A stretch of DNA of 64,000 nt from Anaerocolumna cellulosilytica (GTDB lineage Bacteria > Bacillota > Clostridia > Lachnospirales > Lachnospiraceae). The stretch's first letter is position 1; each line of letters begins with the position of its first letter. The position numbers and the translations under genes were made by a program. The DNA is taken from contig NZ_AP023367.1 of NCBI RefSeq assembly GCF_014218335.1, positions 3,287,501 through 3,351,500 on the forward strand, given 5' to 3'. Below are positions 7,462-15,756 of the stretch, piece by piece. The notes under the pieces are model-generated. The model made no database searches. It was not told the origin of the DNA and saw only the letters and a program-made list of their open reading frames with translations.

Positions 7462-9132
7462 TTAAAATAATCCGGTTATAATTCCCTTCTCATTCACATC
7501 AATATTTTCAGCAGCCGGTATTTTAGGAAGCCCAGGCATAGTCGTTACCGTGCCGGTTATGGCTACTATAAATCCTGCACCCGCAGACAAGTAAACTTCG
7601 CGGATATGAATAGAAAAGCCCTCCGGCCTGCCAAGTTTTGTTGCATCATCCGATAAAGAGTACTGATTCTTAGCCATACAGATAGGAAGCTTACCATACC
7701 CTAATTCTTCAATTTGTGAAATTGCCTTATTGGCAACAGAATCATACGTAACCCCTATTGCTCCATATATTTTACCTGCTATTGTTTCTATCTTTTCTTT
7801 AACCGTCAGATTCAAATCATACAAAGGTTTAAAATGACTTTCTTTACTGTCAAGAACATCTATTACTTTTTCTGCAAGCGTAATTCCACCTTTACCGCCC
7901 TTCTCCCATACCTCAGATAATGCGAATTCACAACCTCTTTTTTCACAAAACTTTTTAACAAAAGCAAGTTCCAACTCTGTATCAGAAGTAAATCGGTTTA
8001 ATGTAACCACTACCGGCACGCCATATTTTTGAAGATTTTCAATATGTTTCTCCAGGTTTACAATGCCTTTCTCTAGCGCTTCTAGATTTTCAGCTCCTAG
8101 TTCTTTTTTGTCAACTCCACCGTTATACTTCAATGCTCTTACAGTCGCAACTAACACCACTGCATCTGGTGAGAGTCCTGCACTTTGGCATTTAATATCA
8201 AAAAACTTCTCCGCTCCTAAATCTGCACCAAAACCTGCCTCTGTTACTACAATGTCCGCTAGTTTTAAAGCTGTCTTAGTAGCACGCACACTATTGCAGC
8301 CGTGGGCTATATTGGCAAAGGGACCACCATGTACGAGGGCAGGTGTATTTTCTAAGGTTTGCACCAGATTAGGTTTAATAGCATCCTTAAGGAGTGCAGA
8401 CATAGCACCCACAGCATTCAAATCTTTTGCGGAAACCGGTTTACCGTCATACGTATAAGCAACAATAATTTCACCCAGGCGCTTCTTTAAATCCTGCATA
8501 TCACAAGCTAAGCAAAAGATAGCCATAATCTCAGAAGCCACCGTGATAACAAAATGATCTTCTCTTACCACACCATCTACCTTACGACCTAAACCTATCA
8601 CTACATTCCTTAAAACCCTGTCATTTATATCCATACAACGTTTCCAGACTATCTGACCGGGGTCAATCTCTAAGGTATTTCCCTGCTGAATATGATTATC
8701 AAGCATTGCAGCCAGTAAGTTATTAGCAGAGGTAATAGCGTGAAAATCTCCTGTAAAATGCAAATTTAAATCTTCCATTGGCACTACCTGGGCGTTACCA
8801 CCACCTGCCGCACCACCTTTTATACCAAAACACGGTCCAAGAGAAGGCTCCCTTAAGGCAATCACCGCTTTTTTATCTAGTAAACCTAAAGCTTGTCCAA
8901 GTCCTACAGTTGTTGTAGTCTTTCCTTCTCCTGCAGGTGTAGGATTAATAGCTGTAACCAATACAAGCTTACCATCTGGATTAGACTTTACTTTTTCCCA
9001 TAATGCATCGGAGAACTTCGCTTTGTATTTTCCGTAGTATTCCAAATCCTCTTCTTCTATATTTAATTTGGCAGCAATATCACGTATATGCTGCATCTTC
9101 GCCTCCTGAGCTATTTGAATATCGGTCTTCAT
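7462..9132 (-). CDS. fhs: Formate-tetrahydrofolate ligase
   Basis: 556 residues from the ATG preceded by AGGAGGCTACACCT; the 11-codon upstream extension lacks a ribosome binding site. It has the P-loop [17 protein letters not shown] (residues about 64-80) and the family segments [20 protein letters not shown] and [19 protein letters not shown]. It makes 10-formyl-tetrahydrofolate from formate, THF and ATP, feeding one-carbon metabolism (purine synthesis, or the Wood-Ljungdahl methyl branch where present). It is a single-gene unit in this window. Confidence 0.97.
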   Translation of the reverse strand: MKTDIQIAQEAKMQHIRDIAAKLNIEEEDLEYYGKYKAKFSDALWEKVKSNPDGKLVLVTAINPTPAGEGKTTTTVGLGQALGLLDKKAVIALREPSLGPCFGIKGGAAGGGNAQVVPMEDLNLHFTGDFHAITSANNLLAAMLDNHIQQGNTLEIDPGQIVWKRCMDINDRVLRNVVIGLGRKVDGVVREDHFVITVASEIMAIFCLACDMQDLKKRLGEIIVAYTYDGKPVSAKDLNAVGAMSALLKDAIKPNLVQTLENTPALVHGGPFANIAHGCNSVRATKTALKLADIVVTEAGFGADLGAEKFFDIKCQSAGLSPDAVVLVATVRALKYNGGVDKKELGAENLEALEKGIVNLEKHIENLQKYGVPVVVTLNRFTSDTELELAFVKKFCEKRGCEFALSEVWEKGGKGGITLAEKVIDVLDSKESHFKPLYDLNLTVKEKIETIAGKIYGAIGVTYDSVANKAISQIEELGYGKLPICMAKNQYSLSDDATKLGRPEGFSIHIREVYLSAGAGFIVAITGTVTTMPGLPKIPAAENIDVNEKGIITGLF

Positions 9133-9390
9133 AGGTGTAGCCTCCTGATAATTTATTATACGCACTATTTTGCCACCGGTGTTTCATAAACCAATGTACA
9201 TAAACATGCTAGTTCTTAATTAATGTCGTCAAATACATTATAGCAAATTCCATGATTTTGAAAAGCTATAAATTCATAATAATTTAAGATAAGTAATATT
9301 AATAAATATACTTTGACCTATCAATTCCATAGAGTTATAATGTATCCAAATAGGGTTTTGTACATGCACTCCTGTTTTTGCATAACAATC

Positions 9391-10038
9391 ATCTGTGTGA
9401 CCTAGTGCGATTTTCATACTAGAGTTGCCCGCATGTATGAATCAGTAGATTGAAAAACAGTTTGTAGTTTTTCAACTTAACTCCCATAGTGTGCTTTGTA
9501 CACATGAAAATCAGGATGTTGAAAAACGGGTTTGTGGTTTTTCAACTTAACTCCCATTGTGTGCTTTGTACACATGAAAATCAGGATGTTGAAAAACGGG
9601 TTTGTGGTTTTTCAACTTAACTCCCATTGTGTGCTTTGTACACATGAAAATCAGGATGTTGAAAAACGGGTTTGTGGTTTTTCAACTTAACTCCCATTGT
9701 GTGCTTTGTACACATGAAAATCAGGATGTTGAAAAACGGGTTTGTGGTTTTTCAACTTAACTCCCATTGTGTGCTTTGTACACATGAAAATCAGGATGTT
9801 GAAAAACGGGTTTGTGGTTTTTCAACTTAACTCCCATTGTGTGCTTTGTACACATGAAAATCAGGATGTTGAAAAACGGGTTTGTGGTTTTTCAACTTAA
9901 CTCCCATTGTGTGCTTTGTACACATGAAAATCAGGATGTTGAAAAACGGGTTTGTGGTTTTTCAACTTAACTCCCATTGTGTGCTTTGTACACATGAAAA
10001 TCAGGATGTTGAAAAACGGGTTTGTGGTTTTTCAACTT
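9391..10038. repeat. Tandem array of eight 70-bp repeats (minisatellite)
   Basis: Units begin at 9461, 9531, 9601, 9671, 9741, 9811, 9881 and 9951. Units 2-8 are identical and unit 1 differs at only two or so positions. A partial ninth copy (10021-10038) runs into the HAD gene leader and a decayed copy (about 9391-9460) lies upstream. Successive units join to form a perfect stem GTTGAAAAAC...GTTTTTCAAC, plus a small TGTG/CACA hairpin. There are no unique spacers and no long ORF, so this is neither a CRISPR nor coding. The near-identity of copies points to recent expansion. The remaining stretch 9133-9390, up to the decayed copy, holds no feature I recognise. Confidence 0.93.
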
Positions 10039-10075
10039 TATACAATTAACTAACAGAGAAAGCAGGGATTACTTA

Positions 10076-10732
10076 ATGTTTCATACTATAATTTTTGATA
10101 TGGATGGTACAATCCTTAATACGCTTGAGGATCTGGCAGATAGTGTGAATTACGCTTTGCTACAATGCGGATTTCCAAAAAGAACTCTTGATGAAGTAAG
10201 GTGCTTTGTTGGAAACGGTGTGCAGGTTTTAATAGACCGAGCTGTACCCGCCGGGACAAATGAAAAGGAGAAAGAGACTTGCCTCAGCATATATAGAGAG
10301 TACTATAATCAGAACATGCAAAATAAGACCCGCCCTTACAATGGCATACTTGAACTGTTAAAACAGTTAAAATCTTACAATTATAAACTGGCTATTGTTT
10401 CTAACAAATATGATTCTGCTGTGAAATCCTTATGCAAGGAGTATTACAGTGATTTTATCCAGGTAGCTATCGGAGAATCTGATTTAGTTGGCAAAAAACC
10501 GGCACCGGATGGTGTATTAGCGGCTCTAAAAGAGCTTAACAGTTCCAAAGAACATGCACTTTATATAGGGGACTCTGAAGTGGATATTCAGACAGCGCAT
10601 AATGCCGGACTGAAATGCGTAGGTGTTACCTGGGGATTCCGTACCCGCGAGCTGCTTTTAGCCGAAGGTGCGGATATTATAGTCGATACCCCCAGGGAAT
10701 TATTGGATTTTCTGCTTACCCAGAATACCTAA
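10076..10732 (+). CDS. HAD-family phosphatase, phosphoglycolate phosphatase-like
   Basis: 218 residues. The HAD motifs are present: FDMDGTILNT (motif I, DxDGT), IVSNK (motif II), K in GKKPAPDG (motif III) and YIGDSEVDIQTAHNAG (motif IV). An alpha-helical cap lies between motifs I and II, as in Gph/PGP enzymes. The chosen ATG follows AGGGATTACTTA; the longer frame would begin inside the last copy of the 70-bp repeat. Its substrate cannot be fixed from sequence (phosphoglycolate or pyrophosphate are typical). The repeat array ends directly in its leader. Confidence 0.85.
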   Translation: MFHTIIFDMDGTILNTLEDLADSVNYALLQCGFPKRTLDEVRCFVGNGVQVLIDRAVPAGTNEKEKETCLSIYREYYNQNMQNKTRPYNGILELLKQLKSYNYKLAIVSNKYDSAVKSLCKEYYSDFIQVAIGESDLVGKKPAPDGVLAALKELNSSKEHALYIGDSEVDIQTAHNAGLKCVGVTWGFRTRELLLAEGADIIVDTPRELLDFLLTQNT

Positions 10733-10746
10733 TAAAATTACCATAC

Positions 10747-12069
10747 TTATGGTTCTAACCGACTAATATCTCTTGGGAAAAGCGTTGTCTCCCTGACATT
10801 ACTTCTTCCCAAGAGACACATGGTCAGCCTTTCTAAGCCCATTCCAAGACCACCATGCGGCGGTATACCGTATTTATGAATCATCAAATAACTTTCAAAA
10901 AGCTCTGGATTCATCTTTCGTTTTAACAACTTATCAACCTGCTCTGAGTAATCATGTATACGCTGTCCACCTGTGGTAATTTCTAATCCTCTGCATAAAA
11001 GGTCAAAACTTAAAGTATATTGTTGGTTTTCTTTATCCTCCATTGCATAAAAAGGACGTTTTGAGGTTGGATAATGTGTAACAAAAACAAATTCCGAATG
11101 ATACTGTTTTTTTATCAGTTCACACAAAAGTCTTTCTTCTTCCGGTTCAAAATCTTCATAGTCCTTAATTTCTCTTTGGTAAGCTTTATGAATCATCTCT
11201 TTAGCCTCTGCAAATGTTACGCAAGGAATTTCTTCTACCTTTGGAAGAACTATTTCCAGGAGATTTAATTCATTCTTATAATTTCTCTCTAAGGAAGCCA
11301 TAATCTCTTGTAATAATTTCGTTTCCATCTCCATAATTTCCTTAAAGTCTTTTATATATCCCATCTCTAAGTCAATACTGGTATACTCATTTAGATGCCT
11401 TGAGGTATCATGCTTTTCTGCTCTATACACAGCCCCGATTTCATACACCCTGTCATATACACCCACCATCATCTGTTTATAAAACTGAGGACTTTGGGCA
11501 AGATAAGCTTCTCTTCCAAAATAGTCCAGTCTGAAAATATTTGCTCCGCCTTCTGCTCCGGCATACACAATCTTGGGACTGTGTATTTCTGTGAAAGCCT
11601 GACTCATTAAAAATCCTCTAACTGCCGCACATATACCCTCTTGCAGCTTAAAAACAGCTCTTTCTTTCTCATTCCTGAGGGTAATCGGGCGATAATCCAA
11701 TATTGTCTCTAAGGAAGCCGCCAGTTTCTTGTTATTAATAACTACAGGCATTTCTTCCGCCGGTTTTGATAATATAGCCACTTCTTTTATGCGAATCTCA
11801 AATCCTAATTTAGAACGGTTATCCTCTGAAACCTCTCCCTTTAGTTCCACACAATAATTTTCCTTTATATTCTCCAAATCAAACGCTGCGTAATCACTGC
11901 TATAAATGCATTGAATTAAACTTCTTCCTGTTCTTAAGACTATAAAAGCAAAGCTGCTCATACGCCTTATTTTATACACCGATCCACATACTACTATAGC
12001 TTCTCCAATCTGATATTTTAAATCCTCTTCGTTTAAAAGAGGGGTTACTTCACCTTTAATTGCTGCCAT
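10747..12069 (-). CDS. aspS: Aspartyl-tRNA synthetase, archaeal-type (likely Asp-tRNA(Asx) ligase)
   Basis: 440 residues, with an N-terminal OB-fold anticodon domain and a class II catalytic core: YRAEKHDTSRHLNEYTSIDLEMGY (motif 2 region) and GLGMGLERLTMCLLG (motif 3). It lacks the GAD insertion of the bacterial AspRS (about 590 residues), so it is the short archaeal/eukaryal type found as a second AspRS in clostridia, generally non-discriminating and paired with GatCAB to make Asn-tRNA(Asn). The upstream region carries a long leader with an Asn/Asp-rich mini-ORF and a strong terminator, suggesting attenuation. Specificity is inferred. Confidence 0.88.
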   Translation of the reverse strand: MAAIKGEVTPLLNEEDLKYQIGEAIVVCGSVYKIRRMSSFAFIVLRTGRSLIQCIYSSDYAAFDLENIKENYCVELKGEVSEDNRSKLGFEIRIKEVAILSKPAEEMPVVINNKKLAASLETILDYRPITLRNEKERAVFKLQEGICAAVRGFLMSQAFTEIHSPKIVYAGAEGGANIFRLDYFGREAYLAQSPQFYKQMMVGVYDRVYEIGAVYRAEKHDTSRHLNEYTSIDLEMGYIKDFKEIMEMETKLLQEIMASLERNYKNELNLLEIVLPKVEEIPCVTFAEAKEMIHKAYQREIKDYEDFEPEEERLLCELIKKQYHSEFVFVTHYPTSKRPFYAMEDKENQQYTLSFDLLCRGLEITTGGQRIHDYSEQVDKLLKRKMNPELFESYLMIHKYGIPPHGGLGMGLERLTMCLLGRSNVRETTLFPRDISRLEP

Positions 12070-12223
12070 ATTAATTCCTCCGTTTCTTTCAACATACGAA
12101 TACTTTAATTAACTTTATTCATAGACCATTTTTCCTACAGGGCTTTGATAACTTACAAGTTATCACTTACAACATAATCTATATGCTGCATGGTATCACA
12201 ACCTTTCAAATGTTAGAAATAAC

Positions 12224-12268
12224 GACAAAAAACCACATTGGTATTTTATCTAACATACCAATGTGGTT
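12224..12268 (-). terminator. Strong intrinsic terminator in the aspS leader
   Basis: The 14-bp perfect stem 12231-12244 / 12255-12268 (AACCACATTGGTAT and its complement), with a 10-nt loop, is followed on the minus strand by T6. It ends a transcript coming from the promoter at 12728-12756, about 155 bp before the aspS start, so it either terminates an independent RNA or acts as an attenuator. Confidence 0.85.
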
Positions 12269-12613
12269 CTCTATTCATGCTAACTCCCGCTACTAGTACA
12301 AACCAAGGTGTGAAATCGCCTTACATTTCATAGTAACCTACATGTCTAAAACTTTTTCATAAACCTAACTCTAACTTGAACATGCACGCAAACAACTATG
12401 CCATTTTTCAATGCCTGAAAACTTTAGGATTCTTGAATTAAAGTTTATACATAATAACGGGATGTGTAATACACTCCTACCTTTAACAGCAATTTTTATG
12501 AAGTTATCATATTTAGTGCTCAAAAATAGTAACTCGCTTTTTACACCTTTATTTGAATGAATAACCAACATAGGTACAAGCCATACAGCGCTTATACCTA
12601 TGGAACTCCACAG

Positions 12614-12670
12614 CTATAAGCGCATACTATCATCGTCCCTGTTAAGTTGGTTATTCAGCCATTGATTCAT
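12614..12670 (-). CDS. Possible 18-residue Asn/Asp-rich leader peptide
   Basis: The mini-ORF ATG...TAG encodes MNQWLNNQLNRDDDSMRL: four Asn and three Asp codons in 18, upstream of a tRNA synthetase for Asp and probably Asn. GGGTG lies 8 bases before the ATG. The Asn codons lie in the 5' arm of the closing stem and the stop codon lies in the 5' arm of hairpin X, so ribosome position would decide which of the two alternative stems forms. It is too short to prove as coding, and Asn codons are common in AT-rich DNA. Confidence 0.4.
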   Translation of the reverse strand: MNQWLNNQLNRDDDSMRL

Positions 12671-12727
12671 AATTTACACCCATTGAGTATCACAAGAATG
12701 CCTGTGATACTCCCTTTTGATTTTCAC

Positions 12728-12756
12728 ATTTTATCATTTGCTTTTTAGTTTGTCAA
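12728..12756 (-). promoter_or_regulatory. Consensus promoter of the aspS leader RNA
   Basis: On the minus strand: TTGACA (12751-12756), exactly 17 bp, TAAAAT (12728-12733). Transcription should start near 12721. Before the IS insertion this -35 box lay about 6 bp from the site now duplicated, right after the ATP-grasp gene stop. Confidence 0.8.
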
Positions 12757-12760
12757 TATT

Positions 12761-12786
12761 ATTTTAATTATTTCTGCAACTCCTCT
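12761..12786 (+). repeat. 26-bp target-site duplication, left copy
   Basis: Identical over 26 bp to 13853-13878 (sequence around AATTATTTCTGCAACTCCTC). The right copy contains the last codons and stop of the downstream ATP-grasp gene, so the left copy is a duplication made by insertion of the IS between them. Confidence 0.85.
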
Positions 12787-13852
12787 TGTAGGATTACAAT
12801 ACATGTGTTACAAATAAAAGAAAAATAAAATACGGAACCGTCTCTTTTGTGTTATATTTTAGTCACCACAACAAAAACATTAACAAAGGAGCGTTTCCGC
12901 ATGGCTAGTATAACACAGGATATGAGATATCGTCTATCATTAATTAAATATGCTGAGAAATTTGGTGTAACCAAGGCTGCTATCAAGTACAAAACCAACC
13001 GGCAATACATTTACCGCTGGAAACGCCGCTTTGATGGCTCTATCGAGTCTTTACGAGAGCTATCCCGTAGACCTCATTCACACCCAAACCAACATTCTGA
13101 AGCTGAAATAAAACTTATTCATGATATGCGGCGACGTAATCCACACGAAGGCCTTGTTGTTTTCTGGGTGAAACTTATGCAACGTGGATATAAAAGATCT
13201 ATCCCTGGTTTATACCGCTTTCTTAGAAAAGGAAAACTAATGGCTATCAAGCCAGCTAACCCTAAATATATTCCAAAACCTTATGAGCAGATGAAGTACC
13301 CCGGACAGCGCGTTCAAGTCGACGTAAAGCACGTTCCGGCGGCTTGTATTGTCGGTGATGCAAAAGGCCAGAAATTCTATCAATATACTGCAATTGATGA
13401 GTACTCCAGATTTCGTTTTGTAGAAGCTTTTAATGAATCCAGTACCTATACTTCTACTCAATTCCTGGAACATCTAGTTAATGCCTTTCCTATGCCTATT
13501 GAGTGTATTCAAACAGATAATGGATTTGAATTTACAAAAAGATTTGGTAGCCACAAGCTAGATCCTTCCCTGTTTGAAAAGAAGTTACAATCCTTAGGGA
13601 TAAGACATAAACTAATCCGTCCATTTACACCAAGGCATAATGGGAAAGTGGAGCGTAGCCATCGCAAGGACAATGAACGTTTTTATGCTACACATAGTTT
13701 CTTTTCTTTTGATGACTTTTCAAAACAGCTAAATATATATAACCGAAGGGATTATAACAACTTTCCGATGAGACCTCTAGGCTGGAAATCTCCTAGAACT
13801 ACTCTCATTAATTTCTTGAAGTATGGTGTAACATATGTTTGACAAACCAACA
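12787..13852 (+). mobile_element. IS481-like insertion sequence, 1066 bp, apparently complete
   Basis: Starts TGTAGG and ends CCAACA. Its terminal 26 bp are imperfect inverted repeats (about 19 of 26 match, ending in TGTTACA). It encodes one DDE transposase and is flanked by a perfect 26-bp direct repeat. That duplication is longer than usual for the IS481 family. The insertion sits exactly at the 3' end of the ATP-grasp gene without breaking it. Confidence 0.88.
12901..13842 (+). CDS. IS481-family transposase
   Basis: 313 residues from the ATG after AAAGGAGCGTTTCCGC. It has an N-terminal helix-turn-helix (FGVTKAAIKYKTNRQYIYRWKRRF) followed by an rve-type integrase core. The putative catalytic triad is D141 (VQVDVKH), D206 (QTDNGFEF) and E251 (NGKVERSHRKD). 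It is intact, so the element may be active. It fills almost the whole IS. Confidence 0.92.
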   Translation: MASITQDMRYRLSLIKYAEKFGVTKAAIKYKTNRQYIYRWKRRFDGSIESLRELSRRPHSHPNQHSEAEIKLIHDMRRRNPHEGLVVFWVKLMQRGYKRSIPGLYRFLRKGKLMAIKPANPKYIPKPYEQMKYPGQRVQVDVKHVPAACIVGDAKGQKFYQYTAIDEYSRFRFVEAFNESSTYTSTQFLEHLVNAFPMPIECIQTDNGFEFTKRFGSHKLDPSLFEKKLQSLGIRHKLIRPFTPRHNGKVERSHRKDNERFYATHSFFSFDDFSKQLNIYNRRDYNNFPMRPLGWKSPRTTLINFLKYGVTYV

Positions 13853-13878
13853 ATTTTAATTATTTCTGCAACTCCTCT
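13853..13878 (+). repeat. 26-bp target-site duplication, right copy
   Basis: Perfect copy of 12761-12786. It overlaps the stop codon (13860-13862) and last codons of the following minus-strand gene, so it is the ancestral copy. Confidence 0.85.
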
Positions 13879-14744
13879 ATAATGAATTGAAGGTAAAGAC
13901 GTACCAGGTTAATATCGGTGCACTGATACAACATTCTGGCACCAACAACATCTTCGATTTCATTAAATAACAGCTCCCCATCATCGCCGATTATAAAATC
14001 AATACCAACAAGTCCAAAGTCAAATGATGCAATAATCCTTTGAATCTGCATCTCCTCTTGCTTAGATAAGAAATAAGTACATACCTCACCACCCAAGGAA
14101 AAGTTAGATTTAAAGCCTTCTTTTGCAGTTCTTAGAATAGCAGCTATAATCTGTTTACCGATAACATAAACTCTCAAGTCTTGATTTTTTGTTCCCGTTA
14201 AGGGCTGTACCACTACTGAAGCCCCTTCCATCGTGTTAACAATCCTTTTCACGGCCGCTTCATATTCCTCTGCTGATACCCGCTTTTTGTCTGGCAAAAG
14301 CATGACCTGGCTGCCACCATGACCATCTACTGCTTTTACCACTTTCTTGCTTTCAGATGCCCATAAATGATTTACTAAATCCTTGTCACTTACAAAAGCA
14401 GAATCTACCATAGGTATATCAAGTTTTGCTACATATTGATATGTTTTCGCTTTATCGTTACAGACCTCAGCAACACAGGAATTATTGAAAACCGGTATAC
14501 CCATATATTCTAAATGTCTGCTCAATAGAGGATATATCGTTCGACAAATAGCAAAATCAGGAAGCAGCAATTCTTTCTGGCGATACTTCATATACCAGCT
14601 GCCGGTACGTATTCCAAACTCAATGTCCTCTACATACAATAGTTCAATGGTAATTCCCCTTGTCTTACCTTCTTCTAAGTAAAAATTAATATAGCCTTTA
14701 TTTTTTACTGCATCCTGTCTTCTATAAATTAACCATGCTCTCAT
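13860..14744 (-). CDS. RimK-type ATP-grasp ligase (second of a tandem pair)
   Basis: 294 residues. After a pre-ATP-grasp domain (about 1-100, MRAWLIYRRQDA start) comes an ATP-grasp core: VVKAVDGHGGSQVMLL (phosphate loop region, about residue 135), VVVQPLTGTKNQDLRVYVIG and LVGIDFIIGDDGELLFNEIEDVVGARM (metal-binding acidic residues). Such enzymes join a carboxylate to an amine using ATP, as RimK does with glutamate. The next gene upstream is a paralogue with the same N-terminal pattern. An IS lies exactly at its 3' end. The substrate is unknown. Confidence 0.82.
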   Translation of the reverse strand: MRAWLIYRRQDAVKNKGYINFYLEEGKTRGITIELLYVEDIEFGIRTGSWYMKYRQKELLLPDFAICRTIYPLLSRHLEYMGIPVFNNSCVAEVCNDKAKTYQYVAKLDIPMVDSAFVSDKDLVNHLWASESKKVVKAVDGHGGSQVMLLPDKKRVSAEEYEAAVKRIVNTMEGASVVVQPLTGTKNQDLRVYVIGKQIIAAILRTAKEGFKSNFSLGGEVCTYFLSKQEEMQIQRIIASFDFGLVGIDFIIGDDGELLFNEIEDVVGARMLYQCTDINLVRLYLQFIIEELQK

Positions 14745-14766
14745 GTTTTAAGTCCCTTTATTGTCT

Positions 14767-15654
14767 TTAACCAATACATATTCTTTTCACGATATACTCC
14801 AAGATACTATCTGCCACATTAATTCCTGTACAGTCATAGATGTTTTTAAAATGAGCATTGGAATTAACTTCACATACAACCGGCTCCTGATCTTCTCCAA
14901 AAAGTATGTCCACCCCTCCAAAGTCCAAACCAAGAATTTTACAGCATTGTATGGCAAGTTCTACCTGCTTCTGAGTGGGCTCATAGGCTTTCATTTTCCC
15001 TCCGTTGGCTACATTCGCACGAAAATCCCCAGTGTCAGAGTAACGGTACATGGCTGCTACAACTTTACCGCCAACAATCTGTAATCTTACATCCCTGCCA
15101 CTGCTGGTTTTAATAAATTCCTGAAAAAGCATCGGTTTGGCTCCGATACCCGTTACTATTGCAACTAATTCCTCCTGATTCCTTGCCATATAGACCTGCT
15201 GTCCAAAGGAACCAAAACATTCCTTTACTATCATCGGATAAGATAGTTTCTGTTCTGCCTCAGCCAAAAAATTCAGATTGGTATATCCGATGTTTGAGAA
15301 GGTCATCGGTGCAATCAGTGTCCGGGGCATAAAAATCCCTGCCCCCTGAAGGCACAAATGAGTTAACGACTTATCATCACAAGCCTCTATGGCTTTGGAT
15401 GAGTTGAATACTGGATATCCCGTCATCTCAAGATACTTAGCCAATCTGACATCTTTATCCCAGAACAATACAAAATCTATACTTTCTTCTCTTGCCTTTT
15501 TTGCAGCATTAGAATCCAGCAAAGCTAAAACTTCTATATTGGTTTTGGCAGTCAGTTCAATTCCCAGCTTCTTAGCTGACTCAATTAGCCATAAATGAAT
15601 TTCTGTAAATTTTGTGGTATGTAAAAAGCCATTGGTAATTAACCAGCCTTTCAT
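14767..15654 (-). CDS. RimK-type ATP-grasp ligase (first of a tandem pair)
   Basis: 295 residues, start MKGWLITNGFLHT. It has an ATP-grasp core with MIVKECFGSFGQQVYMA (glycine-rich loop), FQEFIKTSSGRDVRLQIVGGKVVAAMYR and GLDFGGVDILFGEDQEPVVCEVNSNAHFKNI (metal ligands E and N). It lies 22 bp from its paralogue and about 100 bp after spoIIIE on the same strand, in a region rich in sporulation genes. A role in spore or peptide modification is possible, but that is inference from position only. Confidence 0.83.
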   Translation of the reverse strand: MKGWLITNGFLHTTKFTEIHLWLIESAKKLGIELTAKTNIEVLALLDSNAAKKAREESIDFVLFWDKDVRLAKYLEMTGYPVFNSSKAIEACDDKSLTHLCLQGAGIFMPRTLIAPMTFSNIGYTNLNFLAEAEQKLSYPMIVKECFGSFGQQVYMARNQEELVAIVTGIGAKPMLFQEFIKTSSGRDVRLQIVGGKVVAAMYRYSDTGDFRANVANGGKMKAYEPTQKQVELAIQCCKILGLDFGGVDILFGEDQEPVVCEVNSNAHFKNIYDCTGINVADSILEYIVKRICIG

Positions 15655-15756
15655 AAAAACACCATTCCTTTTTGTTTGTCATTGTCCATATAATTAACAA
15701 GTTATCCCTTAAATATAAACAGAACGTATTACCGTATTGCGTTCTTATCCCTAAGT

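Larger units (their letters stand above)
12224..12721 (-). ncRNA. Structured leader RNA / candidate attenuator upstream of aspS
   Basis: A predicted transcript of about 495 nt with its own consensus promoter and a strong terminator. From 5' to 3' it holds a 10-bp hairpin (12685-12694/12703-12712), the mini-ORF at 12614-12670, an 11-bp closing stem (12559-12569/12646-12656) and a long hairpin X (12588-12596/12615-12623, extended by CTGTGGA/TCCATAG). An alternative stem Y (12569-12576/12595-12602) excludes X. The AU-rich stretch 12270-12555 has no feature I recognise. I find no T-box sequence (GGTGGNACCGCG). No known RNA family was recognised. It may be an aspS attenuator or an independent small RNA. 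Confidence 0.55.

Noticed and set aside
9461-10020. CRISPR array
   Set aside because: The 70-bp units abut directly with no variable spacers, and no cas genes are present.
12371-12571. 66-residue minus-strand ORF in the aspS leader
   Set aside because: No ribosome binding site and no recognisable domain; it overlaps the structured leader RNA.
12224-12721. T-box riboswitch for aspS
   Set aside because: The conserved T-box sequence (GGTGGNACCGCG) is absent near the terminator.
12787-15654. IS insertion inactivating the ATP-grasp gene
   Set aside because: The right-hand target copy restores the full stop codon and the frame is complete.
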